From: Streptomyces caniferus | GTDB lineage: Bacteria > Actinomycetota > Actinomycetes > Streptomycetales > Streptomycetaceae | Direction of reading: 5' to 3' | Assembly: GCF_009811555.1 (NCBI RefSeq) | Contig: NZ_BLIN01000003.1 | Coordinates: forward strand, 124,001-188,000 | Length of the DNA: 64,000 nt | Shown: piece after piece, positions 15,801 to 23,886 of the stretch | How positions within the stretch are numbered: position 1 is the first letter of the stretch | How the letters are laid out: every line of letters begins with the position of its first letter | Translations under genes and position numbers: made by a program | Notes under the pieces: generated by a model | Told to the model about the DNA's origin: nothing | The model's database searches: none | The model's input: the letters and a program-made list of their open reading frames with translations, nothing else

Positions 15801-16339
15801 TTGTCTCCCCCACATGTCGTGGGAGCCCACCCTGCCCGAGTCGGCCCTCTGCCTCTCCGGCGGCTGACGGGGCGGGCCGCGCGCTGTTCTCGGCGACTCG
15901 CCCTGGGCCTGCCGCCGATTCGGTGCCGAAGCGCGGGCGCGACGAGCAGTTCTCGAGTTCCTGCTGTCAGGCGCGCCAGAGCTGCGGAAACGCGCGAATT
16001 CCGATGGCGTTGCGCCTGTGAGCCCGGGCCGGAGGCAGGTGCAGGACTCAAGTCGTAGCTCGGCCACGGGAATGCGGAAGACGAAGTGCTGCGCGTGGGG
16101 GATACTTCCTCTGGAGGTCGTGACGTCGGACGGCTCTTCCCATGTCAGCACCGTTGCCCGAGACCGTGGCAAGCAGCCGCTGTTCATGTCGAAGCCGGAT
16201 TCGTCACCGCCCTCCCTACCCCCAAAAACGGCCGCTCCCGCGCCCGCGCGCCTCAGGGCAGATCCTGAGGTGGTCGGTAGCGGATGTGACGTTTTACCCC
16301 CCAGCATGGGCTGATCGCAGCCACGAACCCGGAGCCCGA
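15801..16339. other. intergenic or decayed DNA without a convincing gene
   Basis: About 540 bp in which all frames look like shadows: proline, serine and arginine rich, with no ribosome site or known motif. GC content drops slightly at 16060-16210. It adjoins the leucine-rich-repeat remnant and may be further debris of that gene. Confidence 0.5.
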
Positions 16340-16504
16340 ATGAACCCGCCTTTCCCCCGCCCGGCCAAGCCCGACTACACGAAGGTGTTCGTGGAGCCTG
16401 CCTACCCTGAGGGCGAGCCGTACGGGGGCACCGACCAGGACGACGACGATTCCGGCTTCCCTGCTTCGGGCCGGTCCCAGCCCGATCTCCCCGAGGGGCG
16501 ATAG
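16340..16504 (+). CDS. small acidic hypothetical protein, 54 aa
   Basis: ATG 16340 has GGAG 6 nt upstream. The product starts MNPPFPRPAKPDYTKVF and ends with an acidic and polar tail (GGTDQDDDDSGFPASG). It is hydrophilic and probably disordered, with no signal or membrane segment. Only the start context and a natural composition support it. No function can be suggested. Confidence 0.4.
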   Translation: MNPPFPRPAKPDYTKVFVEPAYPEGEPYGGTDQDDDDSGFPASGRSQPDLPEGR

Positions 16505-16859
16505 ACCGACAGACTTGGCTCGACACATCGGGGCAGTGGCATCGGTCCCCCGCCCCCTGTGTCGACGCGAACTCAACCGGAGAATCCAGCCAACGGTTCT
16601 TCCACCGGGATGCGCAGTGGCCGTCTTCGACGGCGGCCGGCTGCCCCGGTCGGCTCTGCCAGTGGGTGCGAAGGGGCGCCCGTGAGTGGTTCTCCGCAAT
16701 AGCCGGGAGGCAGTTCCCGCGCTGGCCGGGAGGCAATTCCCAGCACTGGCCCCCGCGATGGTTCAGGTCTCGCTCGGTCCATGAAATCCGCTGGTGCACG
16801 CCCCACCGTGCCTGGCAGGATCCCCTCATGACCTATGGAAGCGAGCCCCACCCCACCCG
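16505..16859. other. gap upstream of the 611-aa gene, with a possible leader ORF
   Basis: No full gene is seen. A 12-codon frame (ATG 16828 to TGA 16863, encoding MTYGSEPHPTR) has AGGA upstream. It overlaps the GTG start of the next gene in a GTGA arrangement, so it could be a coupled leader. GCGCTGGCCGGGAGGCAATTCC-type sequence recurs twice around 16690-16740 as a short imperfect direct repeat. Confidence 0.4.
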
Positions 16860-18695
16860 GTGAGCGCCCCGGCAGAGGGTGGCGCCACCACCCTTCGTCC
16901 CTCCCTGTACGAGTACGCCCTGCGCCTGCATCGCGCGGAGCCCGGGGGTAGCCGGCCCAAGGGTGGCTACCGGCTGCCCGACATGCCGGAACGCCGTGGC
17001 AACCCCGGCCGGAGAGAAACGCAAGCAGCCGTCACCGAGCTTCTCGCCCCCTTGTCGGCCGACCCGGACACCGCCCGTGCGGCCGATGAGATCCACCTCC
17101 GCCTCCAGGAACTGGGTGCAGCGGATCGTCACCTCCTGGCCGCGGTCGCCCAAGTGCCCCTGGCGGACGAGACGGCTGCCCGCGCTCTCGGCCGCCATCT
17201 GGTGGGCAAGGGCACCAGCACATCGGCCGTGGCCGTCGGCCTGGGTCTCCTGGCCCGCCTCGGTGAGCCGGAGGACGTTCCCCGTCTCGAAGTCCTCGGC
17301 CTGCTGCACGGTTTCGCCCGCCCGGTCGTCGAGACGCTCGACGCCCTGGACCGCCCGAGCGCCGCACTGGTGTGGCTGGGCCAATACGCCGAAGGCAGGG
17401 AACTGCGCCAGTTGGTCGACGCCCTCGCCGCGCGCGATGACCGATCCGCCCGTGCCCGGCTCCTGGCGATCCCCCTCGATCCCCGTACGGTGGGGCCCTC
17501 GGCCTCCCGCAGGATCGCCGAAGCCGTCCGGCTCGCCGACATCCTGCGCAAGGATCCCGTCGCCCCGGCCGTCCTCGCCCAGGCCGGCCGGCTGCTCTTC
17601 CGGATGACCAGTCAGCAGGACTACCAGGCGGAGATCCTCGCCTACCCTGAGGCCGTCCTCGCATACGAGGCCCTCGTCACGCGAGCCTCCCAACTGCCCC
17701 CGAGCCTCCCCCATTACGCGACTCTGCTCTCGCTCGCCCTCGATCTCTCCAGCGGACCCAGCGTGCTCCTCGATTGGCGGCCCGGGCAGCGCGAGGGGTT
17801 GCTGGACACTCTGGAGTCGGTGCTGACTTCGTCCGACTGGTCTGCTGTCCTGGCCGCTGAGCCCCCAGCCGACCCCGCCGAATGCCACCGGGCCCGCTGG
17901 CTGCAGCGCACGGCACGGCAGCCGTTCGCCCGCCGCCCCGCAGCGGCCCGGCTCCAGATCGAGGCCACCGTGCGCGACCCGACGGACCCGGCCACCGTGG
18001 AGACCCGACTGCTGCTCGACGGCCGCCCGTTGGTGCCGGAGGCTTTCGGCCTGGGCCCCGCCAACTCCCCCGAGGAACTTCTCCACACCGGCCGCCTACG
18101 GGCCACGGCCGAACCCCGCGAAGTGCAGCTTGCCGAGGCCTACTGCACCGAGGGGTGCTGCGGTGCGCTCTACGTCACCATCTGCCGCGAAGGGGAACAT
18201 GTCGTATGGCGCGACTGGCGCCGCCCGGCCGTGCCGCCTTCCCGGCGGCCCCTGCCCGAGCTCCCTGTATACCGCTTCGACGCGGCCGCCTACGATGCCG
18301 AAATCGCGCGCGCCGAGAACGACCACTCATGGGCATGGCCGGCACGCAACACCGCGCGGCTCATCTCCGCGGGCTTGCGCAAACGGCCGAGCCTCCTCAC
18401 CCAGTGGGACGCCCGGCGAGGCTGGATCGGCACCGACTTCACCGACCCGGACGTGACCGTGCTGTCCTTCACCTACTGGCCGGGCCTTGCCGCCGGGCAG
18501 AGGGACGAGGACGGCCCGTGGCTGCAGTTCCTCTGGCGCCTCCCTGACAACGGCTCTCCTCCGGAAGACCAGGCTGCCGCCGCCCTGCACCGCCTCGCCA
18601 CGGCGGACCCGAAGACCTACGCGGAGGTCAGGGGCGGCAGCCCCGCGTACGCCGAGGCGCTCGGCTTTCCCTGGCCCGAGCACAGGAGCCGGTAG
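16860..18695 (+). CDS. large hypothetical protein, 611 aa
   Basis: GTG 16860 was chosen because codon quality rises there; its own ribosome site is weak and it may be coupled to a short leader frame. The protein is soluble and begins in the region LYEYALRLHRAEPGG. Residues about 60-330 are alpha-helical and Ala/Leu-rich, like a helical-repeat scaffold. The C-terminal half is of mixed type, with two adjacent Cys in EGCCGALYVTI and W-rich segments (HSWAWPARNTARL, SFTYWPGLAAG). I do not recognise the family. The gene ends exactly where a truncated IS element begins; the TAG stop is probably supplied by IS sequence, so the native C-terminus may be altered. Confidence 0.75.
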   Translation: MSAPAEGGATTLRPSLYEYALRLHRAEPGGSRPKGGYRLPDMPERRGNPGRRETQAAVTELLAPLSADPDTARAADEIHLRLQELGAADRHLLAAVAQVPLADETAARALGRHLVGKGTSTSAVAVGLGLLARLGEPEDVPRLEVLGLLHGFARPVVETLDALDRPSAALVWLGQYAEGRELRQLVDALAARDDRSARARLLAIPLDPRTVGPSASRRIAEAVRLADILRKDPVAPAVLAQAGRLLFRMTSQQDYQAEILAYPEAVLAYEALVTRASQLPPSLPHYATLLSLALDLSSGPSVLLDWRPGQREGLLDTLESVLTSSDWSAVLAAEPPADPAECHRARWLQRTARQPFARRPAAARLQIEATVRDPTDPATVETRLLLDGRPLVPEAFGLGPANSPEELLHTGRLRATAEPREVQLAEAYCTEGCCGALYVTICREGEHVVWRDWRRPAVPPSRRPLPELPVYRFDAAAYDAEIARAENDHSWAWPARNTARLISAGLRKRPSLLTQWDARRGWIGTDFTDPDVTVLSFTYWPGLAAGQRDEDGPWLQFLWRLPDNGSPPEDQAAAALHRLATADPKTYAEVRGGSPAYAEALGFPWPEHRSR

Positions 18696-19590
18696 ACATA
18701 GCCGCGCTTGTCGAACCTGGTCGCAACCGCGCGGAAGGCCTTCAGCTTGTTGATCGCCCGTTCGACGGTGTTGCGCTTCTTGTAGCGGTCCTTGTCGAAG
18801 TCGGGCGGCCGACCGCCGGCCCTGCCGCGTCGGACCCGGTTGACGGCCTGGTCAGCTTTCTCCGGGATGACGTGCCGGATTCCTCGTCTGTGCAGGTAGC
18901 GGCGGGTTCGGCGGTTGCTGTAGCCCTTGTCGGCGCTGACACTGTCCGGCTTCGTGCGCGGCCTGCCGGCAGCCCGCCGCGGCACGCGGATCTTGTCCAT
19001 GACCGGCTCGAACTGGGTGCAGTCGGCGCACTGTCCGGGCGTGATGACCAGCGAGAGCACCCGGCAGTGACCGTCCGCACTCAGGTGGATCTTGGTGGTG
19101 AACCCGCCGCGTGAGCGGCCGAGCGCCTCCCCTCCCGCACCGCCTCCGCCAGCCGGTCGATCAGTCCCGCCCGGATCCGAGCGGCTTTGACCGCCCGGGC
19201 GAAGCCCCTTTTGACGGCGGGCGGCGGAGCGTGCCGGGCGCCGGCGGCGTGGTGGTGCGCGCGCACGGACGTCGAGTCGACCGAGGTGTCCCAGTCGATC
19301 TCGCCGGCCGCGTCCGCCTCGGCCTGAACCTGCTGGAGGAGCATCTCCCACGTTCCGTCCGCCGACCAGCGGCGATGCCGCTCGTGCACCGTCTTCCACG
19401 GTCCGTACCGCTCCGGCAGATCACGCCACTGCACGCCCGTACGTATCCGGTAGAGCACCCCGTTCACGACCTGGCGGTGGTCCCGCCACCTGCCGCAACG
19501 CCCGTTGCTCACTGGTAGAAGCGGCTCCAGCCGCGCCCACTGAGCATCCGCCAAGTCACCTCTGTCTCCCACAGTCCTATCAACGACTGG
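18694..19590 (-). mobile_element. truncated IS5-family insertion sequence
   Basis: The element encodes an IS5-type DDE transposase in two overlapping frames on the minus strand. Its 3' end is missing: coding identity stops at GYVY (18696-18707) and adjoins the 611-aa gene, so the transposase tail and one terminal inverted repeat are lost. The other end lies somewhere past 19572 but no repeat pair could be identified, so 19590 is approximate. It is probably immobile. Confidence 0.75.
18696..19572 (-). pseudogene. IS5-type transposase, frameshifted and 3'-truncated
   Basis: From GTG 19572 the first frame gives DAQWARLEPLLP, the helix-turn-helix region and WDTSVDSTSVRAHHHAAG with the first catalytic Asp. 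At 19129-19132 the coding strand has GGGG; slipping back one base there continues into EALGRSRGGFTTKIHLS in the second frame. That frame carries SADKGYSNRR (second Asp) and VERAINKLKAFRAVATRFDKRGYVY (Glu). The shift may be programmed, since -1 slippage makes transposase in several IS5 groups, or a mutation. The C-terminal 25-30 residues are replaced by unrelated sequence, so the enzyme is probably inactive. Confidence 0.75.
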
Positions 19591-19666
19591 ACTGATCGTC
19601 GGGACGTCGTCCAGCCCCTGGCGGTGCTCGGTGCTGACCGCTGAATACGGTGGAGGAGCCCGGTTG

Positions 19667-20350
19667 ATGAGAGGACGCGAAGACGTGGATGTGTATGAGG
19701 CCGTATACAGTCGCCGGGCCGTGCGGGCGTTCAGCGATGAGCCGGTGCCCAAGGAGGTACTCGGGCGAGTGCTGACCGCAGCGACGCGGGCTCCGTCCAG
19801 TGGGAACCTCCAGCCGTGGCATGTGTATGTCGTGACAGGCGAACCCTTGGCCGAACTGAAGAGGCGCGCGACCGCCAGGGCACTGGCGGGAGACCCGGGT
19901 GATGAGCGGGAGTATCCGATGTACCCGGACGAACTGACCTCGCCATATCTGGACCGCTTCTCCGCTGCGGCGGCTCAGCGCTACGAAGCGCTGGGGATTG
20001 AACGCGATGACCCCGACCGGCCCCAGAAGATCGCTACCTTGAACTCGGAGGCGTTCGGGGCGCCGGTCGTCTTGTTCTGCTACCTCGACCGGACGATGGG
20101 GCCCGGACAGTGGGGTGACGCGGGGATGTACTTGCAGACGGTCATGCTGTTGCTGCGGGCGGAAGGGTTGCACAGCTGCCCCCAGGTGATGTGGACCATG
20201 TACCGCAAGACCGTCAGCCGAACAGTCGGAGCCGATGACGGGCTCGTGCTGTTCTGCGGCATCTCAGTGGGATTTGAGAAGGAAGGCGTGCCAAGGCTGC
20301 GTACCGGGCGGGCGGGCATGACGGAAACGGTGAGCTTCATCGGAGTGTGA
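19667..20350 (+). CDS. nitroreductase-family oxidoreductase
   Basis: 227 aa from ATG 19667 with GGAGGAG upstream; GTG 19685 is a possible shorter start. The FMN-binding N-terminus is clear: YEAVYSRRAVRAFSDEPVPKEVL, then ATRAPSSGNLQPWHVYVVTG. Further on come FGAPVVLFCYLD, WGDAGMYLQTVMLLLRAEGLHSCPQ and the C-terminal FCGISVGFEKEG. The family forms FMN homodimers that reduce nitro groups, quinones or related substrates with NAD(P)H. A terminator hairpin follows 37 bp after the stop. It sits between the IS remnant and small accessory genes with no evident partner. Confidence 0.9.
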   Translation: MRGREDVDVYEAVYSRRAVRAFSDEPVPKEVLGRVLTAATRAPSSGNLQPWHVYVVTGEPLAELKRRATARALAGDPGDEREYPMYPDELTSPYLDRFSAAAAQRYEALGIERDDPDRPQKIATLNSEAFGAPVVLFCYLDRTMGPGQWGDAGMYLQTVMLLLRAEGLHSCPQVMWTMYRKTVSRTVGADDGLVLFCGISVGFEKEGVPRLRTGRAGMTETVSFIGV

Positions 20351-20387
20351 CCGCTGAAGGCCGAGATCGACAGGACAGCCCCTAGTA

Positions 20388-20411
20388 GGGCGCCCTGTCA
20401 GCAGGGCGCCC
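20388..20411. terminator. 10-bp hairpin between convergent genes
   Basis: GGGCGCCCTG (20388-20397) pairs perfectly with CAGGGCGCCC (20402-20411) around TCAG. It lies between the nitroreductase stop (20350, +) and the stop of the small minus-strand gene (20431), so it can serve both. Confidence 0.85.
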
Positions 20412-20430
20412 CCTCAGCGCTCGGTCGACG

Positions 20431-20673
20431 TCAGTCGACCGGCTCGTGCGGGACGGGCTGGTCGGAACGGACGCCCGGGGCCTTGGGAACCCCGGTCCGT
20501 CCGGTGCCTGCCTGATCGGTGTCGGGAACCGTCTCGTCCGGCCCCTCGCTCTCGTGCTCCGACAGTTCGGGGTCCCACGGGTCAGGGACCTGACTCGAAG
20601 CGTCGGCCTGGTGGCTCGGAAGGTCGTGGGGCACTGGGGTGCCGTCTTCGCTGGACGTGTCACGTCGGGACAT
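20431..20673 (-). CDS. small disordered hypothetical protein, 80 aa
   Basis: ATG 20673 with a strong AAGGAGG. The product (MSRRDTSSEDGTPVPHDLP, ending DQPVPHEPVD) is hydrophilic, acidic and rich in Pro, Asp, Glu and Ser, with no signal or membrane segment; it is probably intrinsically disordered. The ribosome site and following terminator argue that it is real. The function is unknown. Confidence 0.7.
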   Translation of the reverse strand: MSRRDTSSEDGTPVPHDLPSHQADASSQVPDPWDPELSEHESEGPDETVPDTDQAGTGRTGVPKAPGVRSDQPVPHEPVD

Positions 20674-20747
20674 CGGTGCGGTGCCTCCTTGGCGGGTATC
20701 GGCCGGCGGCGCCGGATGGTGTGTCCTGACCCGGTACCCGGGCTCCC

Positions 20748-21098
20748 CTACGCCATGCTCGACCCGGCTGAGACACACACCACCCGGCCTTCAGGTGGTC
20801 TTTCACCTTGCGGAAGCGGCAGGCAGTGCGCGGACGCGCGGGAGTCCAAATCCGACAACGCCTCCGCCGAGATGGTCGAGAAATCGAGCTGGGCCCGCTG
20901 CGGCCCGGTCGGGTCGGGTCGGCGGGGACGCTGGTGGTCATGGACCCACTGGAACCCGACGAAGAGCCGGTCCGGGCGGCCGAGTCCGGCAAAGTCGGCG
21001 TGGGATTCACCGTGGAGTTCGAGCCCGGTGGCCCGCTGGTGGAACGCCGCCACCGACTCGGGGTCGGGGCAGTCGGACGTCAGTGAGAGCAGCCGCAT
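20748..21098 (-). pseudogene. VOC/glyoxalase-family pseudogene
   Basis: The first 75 codons from ATG 21098 match the start of a Streptomyces VOC protein: MRLLSLTSDCPDPESVAAFHQRATGLELH, then FAGLGRPDRLFVGFQWV and QRAQLDFS. The expected second half, with the W.VL.DPAGHPFCL motif, is missing. A degraded version (GWCVSQPGRAW) appears in a different frame at about 20750-20790, so at least one frameshift or deletion has destroyed the gene. Confidence 0.65.
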
Positions 21099-21139
21099 GC
21101 GCCGCTATGCCGGGCCGTCGTCCCGTAGGGGGATGCTGA

Positions 21140-21535
21140 TCAGTCGCCGAGATCCTGTCCCACGGTGATGCCGCTCGCGGCAGAGGGGAGATTCTGTACC
21201 TGCGCTCCGGGGGTGATTTTCCCGAGCGTGGCGTACTGATAGCAGGGGAAGCGGACACAGGTCGCCTGCCGGGCGGGGCCGTAGCGAAGGGTGAAATGTG
21301 TGCCGTTGAAGAACGACCGCGCCGAAGCGGGCAGCTGCACACCATTGGTTCCCGCCCTCTCGATGTTCGAGGCGGGAACCATGGTGACGTCACCCGACAG
21401 GCCGGGCCCGCTGTAGGAGCAGAGGCTTTCCTGCGGGCAGCTCGGTGCCGCCTGAGCCGGGGCGGTGAATCCGACGGCGCCGAGTACGAGCGCGACAGCG
21501 ATGCTGGTCAGGGATTTTTCACGCTTGCGGATCAA
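21140..21535 (-). CDS. secreted peptidase-inhibitor I36-like protein
   Basis: 131 aa from TTG 21535, with GGAG 7 nt upstream; a longer frame from 21649 would bury the signal peptide. A basic start (IRKREKS) leads to a hydrophobic core ending APAQA, a classic Sec signal, giving a mature protein of about 100 residues. Cysteine pairs in CPQESLCSYS and CVRFPCYQ suggest two disulfides. The layout matches the I36 family (Streptomyces metalloproteinase inhibitor-like small secreted proteins). It would act outside the cell; inhibitor activity is not assured, since many relatives are uncharacterised. Confidence 0.8.
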   Translation of the reverse strand: MIRKREKSLTSIAVALVLGAVGFTAPAQAAPSCPQESLCSYSGPGLSGDVTMVPASNIERAGTNGVQLPASARSFFNGTHFTLRYGPARQATCVRFPCYQYATLGKITPGAQVQNLPSAASGITVGQDLGD

Positions 21536-21810
21536 TGGCCTGCTCCGAATCTTTGAGTGGGGAATGGCCGCGGGAAGCGCAGCATTCCCAGACAGGGAGA
21601 TACCCAATTTACCGAAGCGTGGATGCTTTGCATGAGCACTCATGAGCACTGGGGTGATACTTGGCCATGAGGCCTGGTCGGGGCGACGCCCCCATTGGCG
21701 TGATGACGTCTCGCGCTATCGCGTGATCAGGTGTTGCATGGGCGTCGGGGCGCGCACGCCATACGTATCGTTCTTCATGGCGTGATGCCCCGCCAAGCAA
21801 AGGCCCTTTT

Positions 21811-22584
21811 TCACCCTCTGACGATGCCGCCGGTGCGAGCGGCGGTCAGCCACAGCGGGAACTCCTGCAGCAGTTCGTCGTAGAGGACTGCGTCAGGGTG
21901 AGCCTTGGGTGACGGTCCGGCGGCGAAGAACCCTGCGTTGTCGACGACGCGTCGGCTCGGCACCGGCAGGTCGTCGAGCTTGTGCAGGAAGCGGAATTCG
22001 TCGTCGCCGAAGCCGATGAACTGCCAGAAGATCGGAAGCTTCGCGGCCGTACACAGGACATGTTCCGCAGCGGCCTTGGAAGTGGGAGATCCGTCGGTCT
22101 GAAAGACGACGAAGGCCGGATCGCCGGCTCCGCACGACTGGTAATGATCGATGACGGCCTGCATGGCGACGTGGTAATTCGTACGACCCATATGGCCCAT
22201 GGAATCGTGCAGAGGATTGATCACACCCTGGTAGGCGTCGAGGCTGATCTCGGCTGTCCCGTCGATCTCCGTGGAGAAGAAAAAGACCGGGACCACCCCG
22301 TCGTCGTCGAGGTTGGCCGCGAGGGCGAGCACCTGCTCCGCCAGATGCTGTACCGAGCCGTCCCGGTAGTAGGGCCGCATACTCCCGGAACGGTCCAGAA
22401 CCAGGTACACGGCGGCACGCCGGCCGCCGACCTGATGCTTGGCCAACGAGACCGCGGCCGTCTTATAGAGACTGACCAGCCCGGGGGCCCGGCCTGAAAC
22501 CTTTTCCAGGCTGATTGCCGCGGCCGGCGCCTTGACCGGCTTGCGGTAGTCGATCCGGGGGCGCTTGCGATAGTCGATGGCCAT
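21811..22584 (-). CDS. VWA-domain protein (TerF/YwnE-like group)
   Basis: 257 aa from ATG 22584. A repeated basic start (IDYRKRPRIDYRKP) precedes a von Willebrand A domain with the metal site DRSGSM (about residue 64), SMGHMGRTNYHVAM and VVFQTDGSPTSK. The family is often linked to tellurite-resistance-type clusters and binds divalent cations. No ter-type partner genes are visible here. No clear Shine-Dalgarno precedes the start; leaderless translation or a start slightly further upstream is possible. Cytosolic. Confidence 0.85.
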   Translation of the reverse strand: MAIDYRKRPRIDYRKPVKAPAAAISLEKVSGRAPGLVSLYKTAAVSLAKHQVGGRRAAVYLVLDRSGSMRPYYRDGSVQHLAEQVLALAANLDDDGVVPVFFFSTEIDGTAEISLDAYQGVINPLHDSMGHMGRTNYHVAMQAVIDHYQSCGAGDPAFVVFQTDGSPTSKAAAEHVLCTAAKLPIFWQFIGFGDDEFRFLHKLDDLPVPSRRVVDNAGFFAAGPSPKAHPDAVLYDELLQEFPLWLTAARTGGIVRG

Positions 22585-22958
22585 GCGCACAGATTGTCGT
22601 CGAGCCGACCGGCTCACACCTCCCCTTGACCAATAATTCCCTTTGCGATGACCACAGTTGCCTTTCGCTGTCTCTTCTTGAGTGAGTACGGGGGCACGGG
22701 ACGCAACCACATGCGAGCGAACCCGACGGGCTCCGCCCTCCGCATGTCCGTCACTCGCCGCAGGAGACACCCGCGAGGGCAACCGTCAGGCAGGTGCCTC
22801 CACTCCCCCAGGTCACTGACCGCTCCGGGTGGCCGCGCTGCCCGCTCGGGGTGTCGCGCAGGAGGGCAAGCGGGACGTGCTCGGACAATACGGCCGAGGA
22901 GGGACGCGTCCTCCATGAACCCCTGGCGTGCCCCGTCGCGCCGTGAAAGGTGACAGCC
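22585..22958. other. divergent intergenic region
   Basis: 374 bp between the VWA gene (minus) and the NmrA-like gene (plus). An AT-richer patch at about 22620-22690 probably holds promoters in both directions. No operator-like repeat stands out. Confidence 0.5.
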
Positions 22959-23699
22959 ATGAAGTTCACAGTGATCGGCGGTACCGGGCTGATCGGCTCG
23001 CAGGTGGTCCAGAAGCTCAACGCAGCGGGGCACCAGGCCTCCCCCGCGGCGCCGTCCACCGGTGTCGACCTGATCACGGGTCAGGGCCTGGACCAGGCCC
23101 TGGAAGGCGCCGAAGTCGTGATCAACCTGGCGAACTCGCCGACCTTCGACGACGCGTCCCTGGACTTCTTCCGTACCTCCATGACCAACCTCCTCGCCGC
23201 AGGGGAGCGCGCCGGTGTCCGGCATCAGGTCATCCTGTCGATCGTCGGCGTGGACCATGTGCCCCAGCTGGACTACTACCGGGCCAAGACCCTGCAGGAG
23301 GAGCTGCTCCGTCAGGGACCCACGCCGTACTCCATCGTGCGCGCCACCCAGTTCTTCGAGTTCATGGACGCGGTCTTGTCATGGACCTCCGACGACAAGA
23401 CCGTCCGTCTGCCCGCCACCCGCATCCAGCCGATGGCCTCCGCCGATGTCGTCGACGCGGTCGTCGAGGTGGCCACCGGCGACCCGCTCCAGGGCATCCA
23501 CGAGGTGGCCGGCCCGGACGTCTTCGCTCTCGACGAACTCGGCAGGGTCACCCTGGCAGCACAGAACGACGACCGGCCCGTGGTCACCGACGACCGGGCC
23601 GGCATGTTCGCGGTCGTCACCGGCGATGTACTCATCGCGGGACCGCACGCACACCTGGCGCCCACGCACTACCGGGACTGGGTCCAGAGGGCCCGATGA
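22959..23699 (+). CDS. NmrA-like NAD(P)-binding protein (atypical SDR)
   Basis: 246 aa; ATG 22959 with AAAGGTGA upstream. The Rossmann fingerprint GGTGLIGSQVV is at about 6-16. YYRAKTLQEELLRQGPTPYSIVRATQFFEF contains the YxxxK-like pair and the typical mid-region of NmrA/HSCARG-like proteins. Relatives act as NAD(P)-dependent isomerases or redox sensors. It is monocistronic, facing a minus-strand transporter. Confidence 0.88.
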   Translation: MKFTVIGGTGLIGSQVVQKLNAAGHQASPAAPSTGVDLITGQGLDQALEGAEVVINLANSPTFDDASLDFFRTSMTNLLAAGERAGVRHQVILSIVGVDHVPQLDYYRAKTLQEELLRQGPTPYSIVRATQFFEFMDAVLSWTSDDKTVRLPATRIQPMASADVVDAVVEVATGDPLQGIHEVAGPDVFALDELGRVTLAAQNDDRPVVTDDRAGMFAVVTGDVLIAGPHAHLAPTHYRDWVQRAR

Positions 23700-23886
23700 C
23701 CGGTGATCGCCGGTTGCCCGCCGCGGAGGACGCCGAGGCGCGTACCGGCGCAGGCGGCCAGGCGGAGCCTCCAGGCCGCGGTGCGGGGGGGCCGGGACGG
23801 TCGCCGTAGCCGTTGCCCTTGTCGCGGCAGTGGCGGTGGTGGCCCGCAGACGATGCCGCCACATGCCGCAAGCGGCACTCCGACGT

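Noticed and set aside
16018-16314. 98-aa + strand frame
   Set aside because: Ser/Pro/Arg-rich, no ribosome site, no motif; surrounded by decayed DNA.
15495-16829. 444-aa minus frame
   Set aside because: Crosses several features and has shadow-type composition.
21630-21651. direct repeat of CATGAGCACT, two copies side by side
   Set aside because: Only two 10-bp copies with no clear promoter relation; chance cannot be excluded.
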